From: an uncultured Helicobacter sp.
GTDB taxonomy: Bacteria > Campylobacterota > Campylobacteria > Campylobacterales > Helicobacteraceae
Assembly: GCF_910577135.1 (NCBI RefSeq)
Contig: NZ_CAJTLL010000002.1
Span: 120,956-184,955, forward strand
Length of the DNA stretch: 64,000 bases
Direction: 5' to 3'
Of the stretch, positions 1 through 8,704 are shown one piece after another. Under the pieces are notes generated by a model, which ran no database searches, was not told where the DNA came from, and worked only from the letters and a program-made list of their open reading frames with translations. The translations under genes were made by a program, and so were the position numbers. The number at the start of each line of letters is the position of its first letter. Positions within the stretch are counted from its first letter, which is position 1.

Positions 1-329
1 ATCCCTACAAACACCCCATCAACATAGGGATTAAACATCTGCCAAGGCTGCATGAGGTATTCCCACCGCTGCGGTGAATAAATCAACACATAACCGATAC
101 GTCCACCTAAAATCACACCCACTTCCACCCAAATAAAAAAGCTATCAAGATTCTCTTGTGTAACAGGAAAGCGCTCATTGCGATATTTTACAAAAGCTTT
201 TGCGATAAAAAGTGCAATGAGCATAGCACTCACATACATAATGCCATACCAATGCACACTTATGCCCCCTAATTCAAAGGCAATAGGGTCTATATAATCA
301 TAGATTCTATTCCACACACTATATTCCAA
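1..329 (-). CDS. lgt: Prolipoprotein diacylglyceryl transferase, N-terminal part (cut by window edge)
   Basis: Lgt transfers a diacylglyceryl group from phosphatidylglycerol to the lipobox cysteine of prelipoproteins in the inner membrane. About 109 codons are visible. The start reads LEYSVWNRIYDYIDPIAFEL, then GGISVHWYGIMYV, then membrane-spanning sequence and GGRIGYVLIYSP, all typical of the Lgt N-terminus. There is no ATG at the right place. A TTG at 329-327 lies 7 bases after a strong GGAGG that overlaps the end of the upstream gene, so TTG is the likely start; a GTG five codons on is the alternative. It is the last gene of a run containing the chemoreceptor, the RsbW-like and the STAS-like genes. 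The remainder lies beyond the window edge. Confidence 0.85.
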   Translation of the reverse strand, partial: MEYSVWNRIYDYIDPIAFELGGISVHWYGIMYVSAMLIALFIAKAFVKYRNERFPVTQENLDSFFIWVEVGVILGGRIGYVLIYSPQRWEYLMQPWQMFNPYVDGVFVG

Positions 330-331
330 AC

Positions 332-649
332 CTATTCCTCCATAATCTTAATTTTAAATTCATCGACCATATCTACCTCCTCAAAGAGCATAAACAATCG
401 CAAATCATCAACAACAATTTCAATCTGCATTTTATCGACATCTCTTAATTTAAATAAATATCCAAACATATAAGAACTTAGCGGATAAGCTCCGACAAAA
501 TAAATACGTAATATATTATCCTCTGTTACAAATTGTGGAATAAGATTCTCAAGCTCAATTTTAAAGGTCAAAAACGCATCATAACTCTTTAGTTTTCCTA
601 CGCTTCGTATCACTCGTAAATCATTGATAGTCTCAATATTTAACGCCAT
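332..649 (-). CDS. Small STAS-like protein (possible anti-sigma-factor antagonist)
   Basis: A 105-residue soluble protein with no signal peptide or membrane segment. It alternates predicted strands and helices: a strand near IRSVGKL, a helix near residues 24-36, a strand at LRIYFVGA, then PLSSYMFGYLF, a strand at IEIVVDD, and a helix. That order, with a pair of serines at the start of the second helix, resembles a STAS domain, where a Ser is the phosphorylation site in anti-anti-sigma factors. This is a fold-level guess, not a clear match. The gene directly upstream looks like an RsbW-type kinase, which supports the reading. An AGGA lies 6-7 bases before the ATG, and lgt follows within 3 bases. 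Confidence 0.5.
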   Translation of the reverse strand: MALNIETINDLRVIRSVGKLKSYDAFLTFKIELENLIPQFVTEDNILRIYFVGAYPLSSYMFGYLFKLRDVDKMQIEIVVDDLRLFMLFEEVDMVDEFKIKIMEE

Positions 650-673
650 CTCTATCCTTTGTGCGAAAATATA

Positions 674-1150
674 TTATAGCAAAGCTTCTTTGTAAGAGAT
701 TAAACCAGGCTTTTCTAGTGGAAAGCGAATTTTTACTTCAGCCATAGATTTGCTATGATGTATTTTTGTCCGCCATTGTGCTTTATAAAATCGCATTATA
801 CGCTTCCCCCTACCCCCAATTACCCTTTGTATGGGTGTTTTGACAAAATGATAGCAAGGCTTAAAAGGATATGAAAATATAATCAATATATGCGTAGCCC
901 TTATATAAAGCGTGCAAGATATAAAAAATTGCTTATGAGTGATATATGATGGTGCCTTATCCCTAGTAAAAAGGTGCATTTTATCTATACGTATAATGTG
1001 GTGCTCGATGATATTATGCAGACTCTCGCACAATACAAGTTCAAAACTATCCACACAAGTAACATAAGGTTTCAAACGAGATTCTATCCACAGAAGAAAG
1101 GAAGGGATAGCCCCAAAATGCGCTTTAAAATCTATATAATACATTCGCAT
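674..1150 (-). CDS. Divergent RsbW/SpoIIAB-like ATPase-fold protein (possible anti-sigma regulator)
   Basis: A 158-residue soluble protein. Residues around 36-50 read FELVLCESLHNIIEHH, close to the N box of RsbW-type ATPases (E-x-x-x-N-x-x-x-H). Near residue 112 there is GGRGKRIMRF, like the G2 box GxGL-x-x-M. The usual D-x-G-x-G box between them is not recognisable, so ATP binding may be weakened or the fold repurposed. In known systems such proteins phosphorylate a STAS partner and sequester another regulator. A STAS-like gene follows 24 bases downstream, and the chemoreceptor stop codon abuts this ATG, so all are probably co-transcribed. Codon use matches the neighbours. Confidence 0.5.
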   Translation of the reverse strand: MRMYYIDFKAHFGAIPSFLLWIESRLKPYVTCVDSFELVLCESLHNIIEHHIIRIDKMHLFTRDKAPSYITHKQFFISCTLYIRATHILIIFSYPFKPCYHFVKTPIQRVIGGRGKRIMRFYKAQWRTKIHHSKSMAEVKIRFPLEKPGLISYKEALL

Positions 1151-2749
1151 TTAGGCTCTAAACTTCATAATAGCATTATTGAGTTCCTTTACTTTTTGGG
1201 ACATATCATTGGCTACTTTTTGGACATTATGCCCCACACTTTGGGTAGATTCTGAAGATTTGACAATCTCTTGCATCATCTCCGCAAGTTCTTTGGTGCT
1301 TTGAGCAATGGATATATTAATATCTTTAAGACAAATGGAATTTTGCTTTGTCGTATCAAGCTTTTTATGTGTGTGATGTGCTTCATCAATAAGCGGCGCT
1401 GTCTTATCTGCAATATGAGCCATATCTTTTGTTGTCTCTTTAATTGTCTCTCCTACATTATCAACGCTCTGGGTTACAAGATTCACATTTGTAGCAATTT
1501 CACTAAGAGATTTCTGTGTTCGCTCGGCTAACCTCCTTACCTCATCAGCCACCACCGCAAAGCCTCGCCCGTGCTCTCCTGCACGAGCTGCCTCGATAGC
1601 GGCATTAAGGGCTAAGAGATTGGTTTGGTCGGCTATATCACTAATGATAGAAAGCACCGATTTGATTTGCTCTGTATGCTCTATAAGCTCCTCAACACTT
1701 CCTAAAATCCCCTGCTGATTTTGAGCAGAGAGGGTAATAAGGTTAATAGAATCTTGCAAGTTCTTTACAAATTCATCTAAAATTGCTTCTGTTTGGGCTA
1801 TATCATCTCCGGTAGCATTGGCAATTTCTTCAGCATTATTTAGTTTTTCGCTGACGCTATGGGCTAAAGCATTGACTTTATCAACAAGCTCAAATTGCTC
1901 ATCAGCATTCTTTGACAGCACATTTGACATATCAAGCAGTCCACTGCAAGTTTGCATATTCTCTTCGCTCACGCGCTTACTCACAGAAATAGTCTCTTGA
2001 ATGGTTTGAATAAATTTATTCACATAGCCTGAGGTAATACCCACCTCATCATTACTCTTAATAGCAATACGTTTGGTTAAATCTCCGCTTCCACCTTCAG
2101 TAAGCTCCTTTGCCATATCTCGCAAACGATTAAGAGGCTTTATAAGCTCTTTTTCAAAAAATATATACAATCCTAAGAGCATTAACACTCCCGCTACAAT
2201 CATTGTAAGTAAAAGATAGTTCTCGCTTACTTCAATTTGCTCATAAAAGCTTTCTGTGGAAATTTTTAGCTCAAGAACACCTAACACATCACCTTCTCGC
2301 AATATACCATCTTGATGGCAGGTCATACACGATTCATCAGCGATTAATGGCTTTAAGAGCGCTACTTTATGTGTATTGCCTTCATATACTTCTGCAAATT
2401 GGGCTGTTTTGTTGGCAAATACCTCCATCACTTTTGGGTCATCACTTACATTATCTGCCATACCAAACAAATCAATCACATTTTGAGATTTATGAATCTT
2501 AAGATGAAGCACGCCGGGTATCTTACTTGCATTAGCAAGTCCCGCATCAATCATTTCTCTCGTGCCTATATTCATACTCATACGCACTGTTTGAAAGATA
2601 GAATCTCCAAGCATTTGCGCACTTCTCTTACCTTCTTTGACAGCCATATTTTGATAGCCTAAAGAAATAATGCCATAGAGCACGCTAAAACAAATAATAA
2701 TGAATATCAGCAGTGTAAAAAGCACTTTAGAGCGAAATGTTTGCAGCAT
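1151..2749 (-). CDS. Methyl-accepting chemotaxis protein with a periplasmic c-type haem motif
   Basis: Chemoreceptor of 532 residues. A first membrane segment lies at about 8-30, a periplasmic sensor at about 31-177, a second membrane segment at about 178-198, then a HAMP region to about 250 and a long coiled-coil signalling domain. The conserved hairpin tip is present ([20 protein letters not shown], then [16 protein letters not shown]). The sensor contains CMTCH at 141-145, a covalent haem c attachment motif (CxxCH). Related haem-PAS chemoreceptors are known in Geobacter; in this family the haem can sense redox state or a gas ligand, and ligand here is inferred only. AAAGG lies 7 bases before the ATG. 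It heads the operon with the RsbW-like and STAS-like genes. Confidence 0.9.
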   Translation of the reverse strand: MLQTFRSKVLFTLLIFIIICFSVLYGIISLGYQNMAVKEGKRSAQMLGDSIFQTVRMSMNIGTREMIDAGLANASKIPGVLHLKIHKSQNVIDLFGMADNVSDDPKVMEVFANKTAQFAEVYEGNTHKVALLKPLIADESCMTCHQDGILREGDVLGVLELKISTESFYEQIEVSENYLLLTMIVAGVLMLLGLYIFFEKELIKPLNRLRDMAKELTEGGSGDLTKRIAIKSNDEVGITSGYVNKFIQTIQETISVSKRVSEENMQTCSGLLDMSNVLSKNADEQFELVDKVNALAHSVSEKLNNAEEIANATGDDIAQTEAILDEFVKNLQDSINLITLSAQNQQGILGSVEELIEHTEQIKSVLSIISDIADQTNLLALNAAIEAARAGEHGRGFAVVADEVRRLAERTQKSLSEIATNVNLVTQSVDNVGETIKETTKDMAHIADKTAPLIDEAHHTHKKLDTTKQNSICLKDINISIAQSTKELAEMMQEIVKSSESTQSVGHNVQKVANDMSQKVKELNNAIMKFRA

Positions 2750-2767
2750 TCTAAAACCTTTTTTGAC

Positions 2768-3340
2768 TTAAGCTAATCGTTTAAGAGCCTCCCTGACAGC
2801 CTCACTCACGCTAGAGGCATTCACACTCTCAAGCACCTTATTAATCTCACTTTCTTTGAATCCAAGTGAGCGCAACGCCAAAAAGGCTTCGTGCTTGAGA
2901 GTGCTTTGCTGATTCTGTAATAATTCTGCAAAAAATCCTGCCACATCTACCATAATCTTCCCCGCACCCTTTTGCCCAATACCAGGTACTTTTTTGAGTG
3001 CGTCAATATCTTTATTGGCAATAATATTAGCAAAATGCGCAGGGGTATAGGTAGAGAGTATAGCTAATGCCACCTTTGGACCCACGCCATTTATTTTAAT
3101 TAAACGCTCAAAAGTTTTTCGCTCCGTTTCTTCCATAAAGCCAAAAAGCAAATGCGCGTCCTCGCGTATAATGTGTGCACAGATAATTTTTACTTCTTTT
3201 TGCGGATTGTTTTCTATCTCTGCCCTTAATGCAGAAGTGGCATTAAGAGACATTTGCACCCCATAAATTACCCCTCCTACATCAATTTCAACAAACATTG
3301 GCTCCAATTTATACACAACACCCCTTAACCCAACAATCAC
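2768..3340 (-). CDS. ruvA: Holliday junction branch-migration protein RuvA
   Basis: RuvA binds four-way junctions as a tetramer and loads the RuvB motor for branch migration during recombination and repair. The 190-residue length is usual for Campylobacterota. The N-terminal OB-fold starts MIVGLRG. Two helix-hairpin-helix motifs follow (LIKINGVGPKVALAIL and LKKVPGIGQKGAGKIM), and a small C-terminal RuvB-binding domain ends near EALKRLA. The start is GTG at 3340, set by AAGGAG located within the last codons of the upstream fapA-like gene, so the two genes are translationally close. ruvA next to this gene and murJ is also the H. pylori order. Confidence 0.95.
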   Translation of the reverse strand: MIVGLRGVVYKLEPMFVEIDVGGVIYGVQMSLNATSALRAEIENNPQKEVKIICAHIIREDAHLLFGFMEETERKTFERLIKINGVGPKVALAILSTYTPAHFANIIANKDIDALKKVPGIGQKGAGKIMVDVAGFFAELLQNQQSTLKHEAFLALRSLGFKESEINKVLESVNASSVSEAVREALKRLA

Positions 3341-3343
3341 TTT

Positions 3344-5221
3344 CTACTCCTTAATGTCTTCATACTCATCACGTGGTATTTTTTGCAACTTAAGTTGTTC
3401 TTTATTAATACCTATATATGTCTCCTCACCATCATTAATAAGTAGCATATCCTTTGCTTCAGGGAAAAAGCTTTCATAAGTGATTTCATTTTCTTTCTGC
3501 CAAGGCACATCAAGCATAATAATGGCATTCTGCGTTTGCTTATCAAGTTTCTCTAAATGAGCATTGAGCTTTTTGCTCTCCTCTTGCAAAACAAGTAGTC
3601 TATCTTTCAAATATTTTGTGCGACGTAGCAATACCACATATTGCGCCACACTTTCAGTGATATTACGCTCATTAGGCTTACGATTACGTTTATTTTCCTC
3701 CATAATAACCTTAATCTTTTCCACCACAGGCTTTGTTTTACGCACAAGGGCTAAGTCTTTATTCAACACATTCAAAATGGTATTCATTGATTGAATATTT
3801 TCCTTAATGCGAGCATTAATATGCTGCATTCCTTCTTTTTCTTTTGAAGAAGCTCGAGAAGAAATCATAAAACGATTTTCACCACCACTCATATTTTTAA
3901 TATGCACTTGATGAGATAGAGTAATTTTAGTATGTGAATGGAGATTATTAATCTCTACCTCCCTAGCCATTACATTCCCTCCATTAGCCTGCTCAATAAA
4001 TATCTTTTGAGCATCTACTTCACCTAATTCTAAACGATTAATATGGATTTTCTCCCCAATAGCCAAACCCTTGTGCATATCAATACTGATTTCATCAGCC
4101 TTTATGGTAGCACTTTGATGGGTTTGTCCATTAATCTCTACCTTTTTTGCTATCACCTTTGCATTTTCTGCAACACTCCCATAGATTTTAACCTCTTCTG
4201 CCTCGAGCACTATACCCGCACCTATAGCATCAACATTAGAATCTGTACAAGCCACTTCTACTATAAAACCTTTTTTATCCCCTCCAAGCAATGAACCATT
4301 TTTACGCAAACTTACTTCAGGGAAGTTAAAATCCGTAAGGATTCTTAGCTCTCCTTCCCCTACGGCGACATAGCCATCTTGTAAGGCATAATACGCTATT
4401 GCCTCTTGTGTATCCTCACTTCTAAAATCACTTTCTTTGAATCGTAGTTTCACTTCTGGTATCCCAGCCTCTTGCTTTTTTACATGGATATATTCTCCTT
4501 TAAGATTACGTCCACTCATACCTTCTTGTGCTTTCATACTTAAACCCACTAAATCACCACTTTTTGCCGCATATGAGGCAAATTCTAACCGCTGCTCGTG
4601 TGAGGCATTCCATTCATCTTCAAGGACAAATTTAAACGCACAATCCACATTTGGGATAAACCCTCCTGCTTTTGCAATTACTATACGTCGCGTAGATTCT
4701 ATCTTGCCACTAATAGAGAGAGAATTGAGCAATTCTTTAAGGGATTGGATTTCTTCTTGGGTATCCTTGTCAAAAAGCCTTATGATAATATGCTGGCGAA
4801 TCTTCTCTCGTGTGATTTGTGCATATAATTCATTAAAAAATGCATCATCATCACACACTTCTAAACCCGCCTTAAGCTCCAAGCTTAATTCATAGCATTC
4901 GCTATCCATATGCAGCGCAACAAATGGGGCTAAATCACCCTCTTTAATCCCACGCAAGACAATGTCATACACTTGCCTAATCTCAAAGGTATTGTCATTA
5001 TATTGTGCTTCATTTCCCAGAATCTTCGTGCATTCCTCTTTAGAGAGCATATTAAAGTCTTTCTTTTTCTCGCCACGATAGAGTGTGTTAATATGTAATA
5101 TATCAAAGCTTACCATTTGCTCTTCAATCGCATAGGTATCGCATATTTTTTTAAGCTCAACATTGACATCAGTGCAGGCTTTTATAGAAACTGGTTCAAA
5201 GAGTTGCATAAAACACCCCAT
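3344..5221 (-). CDS. FapA-like (DUF342) flagellar-assembly-A family protein
   Basis: A large soluble protein of 625 residues with no signal peptide. The middle (about 220-450) matches the FapA/DUF342 pattern of short repeated strands rich in Gly and Val (for example DGYVAVGEGELRI, KKGFIVEVACTDSN and VYG-type turns), expected to form a beta-helix. The C-terminal third (about 470-590) is a charged coiled coil. Family members elsewhere are linked to polar flagella or bactofilin-like scaffolds; function in Helicobacter is not settled. It occupies the position of HP0884 of H. pylori, between ruvA and murJ. The first ATG is at 5221; a second ATG at 5209 has a better upstream G-rich site (GGGGTG, 6 bases) and may be the true start. 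Confidence 0.75.
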   Translation of the reverse strand: MGCFMQLFEPVSIKACTDVNVELKKICDTYAIEEQMVSFDILHINTLYRGEKKKDFNMLSKEECTKILGNEAQYNDNTFEIRQVYDIVLRGIKEGDLAPFVALHMDSECYELSLELKAGLEVCDDDAFFNELYAQITREKIRQHIIIRLFDKDTQEEIQSLKELLNSLSISGKIESTRRIVIAKAGGFIPNVDCAFKFVLEDEWNASHEQRLEFASYAAKSGDLVGLSMKAQEGMSGRNLKGEYIHVKKQEAGIPEVKLRFKESDFRSEDTQEAIAYYALQDGYVAVGEGELRILTDFNFPEVSLRKNGSLLGGDKKGFIVEVACTDSNVDAIGAGIVLEAEEVKIYGSVAENAKVIAKKVEINGQTHQSATIKADEISIDMHKGLAIGEKIHINRLELGEVDAQKIFIEQANGGNVMAREVEINNLHSHTKITLSHQVHIKNMSGGENRFMISSRASSKEKEGMQHINARIKENIQSMNTILNVLNKDLALVRKTKPVVEKIKVIMEENKRNRKPNERNITESVAQYVVLLRRTKYLKDRLLVLQEESKKLNAHLEKLDKQTQNAIIMLDVPWQKENEITYESFFPEAKDMLLINDGEETYIGINKEQLKLQKIPRDEYEDIKE

Positions 5222-5285
5222 AGCTTAAAATTTGTCTATTATAGCTATAATTCTACAACTTTTCATCTTTAAAACAAGGTAAAAT

Positions 5286-6770
5286 GTGATTAAAAAGGCA
5301 TTTTTAACAAATAGCAGCGGGATTTTACTCTCTCGAATTGCCGGATTAGTGCGGGATTTATGCACAGCGAAAATACTGGGGGCAGGTGTATATAGTGATA
5401 TTTTCTTTGCTGCTTTTAAGCTTCCTAATCTCTTTAGACGAGTTTTTGGTGAGGGGGCTTTCACACAGAGTTTTTTGCCTAATTTTATCCATAGTCGCAG
5501 GAAAGGAATGTTTGCCCTCATTACATTTCTTATTTTTGCATTCTTTATACTTATTCTTTCTATGTTTGTGATGTGCTTTAGTGGATTTTTTACCAAACTC
5601 CTCGCCTATGGCTTTGATGAGGCGACTATAAACCTCGCTAAACCCATCGTAGCCATTAATTTTTGGTATTTAGAGCTTGTTTTTATCGTTACTTTCCTCT
5701 CCTCACTTTTGCAATACAAAAATTGCTTTTGGGTCAATGCCTATAACACCGCACTTTTAAATCTCTCAATGATAGCCGCCCTATTTTTAGCCCACGATAA
5801 AGATTCTATGCAGGTGGTGTATCTACTAAGCTATGGCGTGATATGTGGCGGGATAGCGCAGATTCTTTTACATTTTTATCCGCTTTATCGCTTAAGATTT
5901 TTTAAGCTCTTATGGGTAGGCGTGATTGAATTCTGGCAATGGTTTAGCGCCAAAGAGACAGATTCTAAGATAAAAGTGCGGATTGCTCAAGCAAAGCAAG
6001 ATTTAAAAAGTTTTTTTAAACAATTTTTTCCTGCTATGCTAGGTAGCTCCACTGCACAACTTGCCTCTTTTACAGACACACTGCTTGCCTCATTTCTTGC
6101 TGCGGGGAGCATTAGCTCACTTTATTATGCAAACAGAATCTTCCAATTCCCCCTAGCCATCTTTGCCATAGCCATATCCACCGCACTTTTCCCCCTCATC
6201 GCAAAAGCGATTAAAAATCAGCAAAACGCACAAGCCCTTAAAGCACTAAAAAAATCATTTTGGTTTTTGTTTATTGTGCTTTGTATGTGCGTGGTTGGGG
6301 GCATTTGGCTAAGTCCTGAAATCATTAGCCTCTTATACCAATGGGGGCAGTTTAGCGCGGAAAACACGCTCATTGTATCGCAAGTTTTTAGCGCATATAT
6401 GATTGGCTTAGTGCCTTTTGGTTTGAGCAGAATCTTCTCTCTGTGGCTTTATTCCTATCAAATGCAAGGCAAAGCTGCAAAAATTTCAGCCATATCTTTG
6501 CTGTGTGGTGTTGGATTTTCACTTATCCTTATGCACCCCTTTGGTGCGATGGGCTTGGCATTAAGCGGGAGTTTGAGCGGCTTTGTGCTTTTTATTCTTA
6601 CCATTAGAATCTTTGGCTTCAAGCGATTCTTGGATATAATAAACCACAAAAAAGCGTGGCTACTCCTTATTGGCATTATCAGTATAGAATCTTTACTTTT
6701 ATATTGGCTCAAGCCCTATGTGAATGATTTTGTGCAGACATTTCATATTTTTGTGAGGAATTTAGTATGA
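5286..6770 (+). CDS. murJ: Lipid II flippase MurJ (MviN)
   Basis: MurJ moves lipid II across the inner membrane for peptidoglycan synthesis. This 494-residue protein has about 14 hydrophobic helices of the MATE/MOP fold. The start, FLTNSSGILLSRIAGLVRDL followed by CTAKILGAG, is the family signature; the arginines of the central cavity (R near the GLVRD loop, and FRRVFGEGAFTQSF) are present. The start codon is GTG at 5286, with AAGGT just upstream; an ATG does not occur at the right position. It is divergent from the fapA-like gene with about 64 bases between and overlaps cysS by 4 bases (ATGA), indicating a murJ-cysS operon. Confidence 0.95.
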   Translation: MIKKAFLTNSSGILLSRIAGLVRDLCTAKILGAGVYSDIFFAAFKLPNLFRRVFGEGAFTQSFLPNFIHSRRKGMFALITFLIFAFFILILSMFVMCFSGFFTKLLAYGFDEATINLAKPIVAINFWYLELVFIVTFLSSLLQYKNCFWVNAYNTALLNLSMIAALFLAHDKDSMQVVYLLSYGVICGGIAQILLHFYPLYRLRFFKLLWVGVIEFWQWFSAKETDSKIKVRIAQAKQDLKSFFKQFFPAMLGSSTAQLASFTDTLLASFLAAGSISSLYYANRIFQFPLAIFAIAISTALFPLIAKAIKNQQNAQALKALKKSFWFLFIVLCMCVVGGIWLSPEIISLLYQWGQFSAENTLIVSQVFSAYMIGLVPFGLSRIFSLWLYSYQMQGKAAKISAISLLCGVGFSLILMHPFGAMGLALSGSLSGFVLFILTIRIFGFKRFLDIINHKKAWLLLIGIISIESLLLYWLKPYVNDFVQTFHIFVRNLV

Positions 6771-8230
6771 TTACCCTTTTTGATAGCGCGAAAAAGCAAA
6801 AAGTCTCTTTTGAGCCTATATGTGAAAATCAAGTGCGACTTTATGTATGCGGTCCCACGGTTTATGATGATGCACATTTAGGGCACGCGCGAAGCTCCAT
6901 AGCCTTTGATTTGTGGCGGAGGTTGTTTATCTTTCTAGGCTTTGAAGTGATTTTTGTTAAAAACTTTACTGATATCGATGACAAAATCATTAAAAAATCC
7001 CTCCAAAGCGGTATGAGTGTAAATGAACTCAGTCAAAAATATATCCATTCATATCTTAAAGATATGGAGGCACTGGGCGTTTTACGTGCGGATATAGAGC
7101 CAAAAGCCACGGAAAATCTCCCTCAAATATGTGAAATGATAGAATCCTTACTTGCTAAAGGCTATGCATACACAGGAGAACATAATGATGTATATCTAAG
7201 CATTCATAAAGATTCGCTTTATGGCTCACTCTCCCACCGCAGCGAAGATTCACACAATCAAAGTCGTATCCAAAACGCACAAGATAAGCTAGAGATTAAT
7301 GACTTTGCATTATGGAAAGGCTACAAGGGCGAAGATGATATTGCCTATGAAAGCACTCTAGGCAATGGGCGTCCAGGGTGGCATATAGAATGCTCGGCGA
7401 TGGTTGAAAGATATCTTGCCTATAAAGACAAGCCCTATGCGATTGATATTCACGCCGGTGGAGCGGACTTGCTTTTTCCACATCACGAGAATGAAGCCTC
7501 GCAAACACGCTGCGCCACAGGGCGAGAGATTGCTAAATATTGGCTGCACAATGGCTTTGTCAATATCAATGGCGAGAAAATGAGCAAATCACTTGGCAAT
7601 AGCTTTTTTATCAAAGACGCGCTCAAAACCTATGATGGCGAGATTCTGCGCAATTATCTTTTAGGGGTGCATTATCGCTTGGCACTCAATTTTAACGAAG
7701 AGGATTTATTGCAAAGCAAAAAGCGATTAGACAAGATCTATCGCTTAAAAAAACGTATAGAATCTGCTCATCCAAACACAGAGGGTAATCACACAGAGGA
7801 TTTAAGCCATCTCTCTAGGCTTAAAACCATCACAAAAGATGCCGATAAAGCCTTTTTACACTCACTCATTGGGGCATTAAGCGATGATTATAATATTTCA
7901 AAGGCACTTAGCATTATTGAAGATATGCTCTCTCATAGCAATGATATGCTTGATAAGAATCCAAAGGACAAAGCCCAAAAGCAAATCATTAGGGCAAATC
8001 TTGCGTGCGTGGAGTTTTTACTAGGATTAGGTGGCAAGGTGGCACAAAGCTACTTCCAACTTGGGCTTGATGAAGCGACAAAAGCACATATAGAATCACA
8101 AATCGCCAAGCGTCTTGAAGCCAAAAAGGCAAAAGACTATGCCTTAGCTGATACAATCCGCGATGAGCTAAAGAATCAAGGTATTGAGATTATGGATACC
8201 CCCTCTGGCTGTATATGGGAGAAGGTGTAG
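6767..8230 (+). CDS. cysS: Cysteinyl-tRNA synthetase
   Basis: Class I aminoacyl-tRNA synthetase charging tRNA-Cys. The N-terminal Rossmann fold carries the zinc cysteine in YVCGPTVYD (C28) and the HIGH motif as HLGH (37-40). Further zinc ligands fall at GWHIECSAM and FPHHENE. The KMSKS loop is intact (EKMSKSLGN, about residue 270). Length 487 is normal. A charged insertion around residues 340-360 (HPNTEGNHTEDLS) lies in the helical domain and looks lineage-specific. Translation is coupled to murJ through the ATGA overlap. In H. pylori vacA lies directly downstream; here there is only noncoding repeat sequence. Confidence 0.97.
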   Translation: MITLFDSAKKQKVSFEPICENQVRLYVCGPTVYDDAHLGHARSSIAFDLWRRLFIFLGFEVIFVKNFTDIDDKIIKKSLQSGMSVNELSQKYIHSYLKDMEALGVLRADIEPKATENLPQICEMIESLLAKGYAYTGEHNDVYLSIHKDSLYGSLSHRSEDSHNQSRIQNAQDKLEINDFALWKGYKGEDDIAYESTLGNGRPGWHIECSAMVERYLAYKDKPYAIDIHAGGADLLFPHHENEASQTRCATGREIAKYWLHNGFVNINGEKMSKSLGNSFFIKDALKTYDGEILRNYLLGVHYRLALNFNEEDLLQSKKRLDKIYRLKKRIESAHPNTEGNHTEDLSHLSRLKTITKDADKAFLHSLIGALSDDYNISKALSIIEDMLSHSNDMLDKNPKDKAQKQIIRANLACVEFLLGLGGKVAQSYFQLGLDEATKAHIESQIAKRLEAKKAKDYALADTIRDELKNQGIEIMDTPSGCIWEKV

Positions 8231-8255
8231 ATAAAGGATAGATGAAGATTCTCTA

Positions 8256-8300
8256 TTTTATTATCCCTTTGCTATTGCGATGTAATCGCCGCATTTGCTC
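8256..8300 (+). repeat. Dispersed intergenic repeat, copy B
   Basis: Contains TTGCTATTGCGATGTAATCG followed by CCGCA. The reverse strand of 31958-31999 has TTGCTGTTGCGATGTAATCG followed by CCGCA, one base different over this core. Function is unknown; it lies outside coding sequence in each case seen here. Confidence 0.6.
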
Positions 8301-8442
8301 GGAGTGCTAATCCAAACTTGCAAAAGGTCTTGAACATAAAGAGCTAAGCCTTTTATTTCCACCTGAGGGATAAAGCAAAACTCCAATTTCGCCTTGTTTT
8401 GCCCTTGCGGGATTTCATCAAGTGAGATTCTAAGGTTTAGAA

Positions 8443-8488
8443 TCTATTATGCCCTTGCTGTTGCACTTTGTGCCGCAAGGGTCTTGCA
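8443..8488 (+). repeat. Dispersed intergenic repeat, copy A
   Basis: Reads TCTATTATGCCCTTGCTGTT, then GCACTTTGTGCCGCAAGG and GTCTTGC. The start and end match the reverse strand of 31958-31999 (CTATTATGCCCTTGCTGTTG ... GCCGCAAGGATCTTGC); the middle differs, so copies are mosaic. Confidence 0.6.
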
Positions 8489-8534
8489 ACTCAAAGCAAA
8501 GCTTTTTGTTGCGCCTAAAGGACGCACTTATCAT

Positions 8535-8558
8535 CGCACTTCATTTGGTTATCAAGTG
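8535..8558 (-). repeat. Arm of GGTTATCAAGTG repeat
   Basis: The 24 bases here are, on the reverse strand, CACTTGATAACCAAATGAAG followed by TGCG. At 31830-31853 the same run occurs with a single C/T difference, and there it continues into the second arm of a perfect 12-base inverted repeat. Here only one arm remains. Confidence 0.6.
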
Positions 8559-8704
8559 GGTTTTTAAGGTTTAGAATCCTAAGTCTATCTATAACCCCTA
8601 CTCATATTTACCCATTGTAAAAGACGATAATATAAAAATATTTTTTTCTCAAGCCTTATTAGCATAACAACTTATAATATCTAATCTACACAAACTACAT
8701 ATTC

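Larger units (their letters stand above)
8231..8704. other. Noncoding region with pieces of dispersed repeats
   Basis: 474 bases between cysS (plus) and truA (minus, ending at 8705) without a convincing gene on either strand. It contains at least three blocks that recur near 31.8-32.0 kb: a GCTATTGCGATGTAATCGCC-type block at 8261-8300, a related block TATTATGCCCTTGCTGTTGC at 8446-8465 continuing to 8488, and CGCACTTCATTTGGTTATCA (8535-8554) running on to AGTG at 8558. A line AAGTGAGATTCTAAGGTTTA near 8420 also matches the reverse complement of about 31811-31830. No trace of a vacA-like gene was seen. Confidence 0.6.

Noticed and set aside
4437..4895. 152-codon plus-strand frame opposite the FapA-like gene
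   Set aside because: Antisense shadow of a well-supported coding region with no signals of its own. The same applies to other long antisense frames, for example those at 34244-34900 and 41979-42530.
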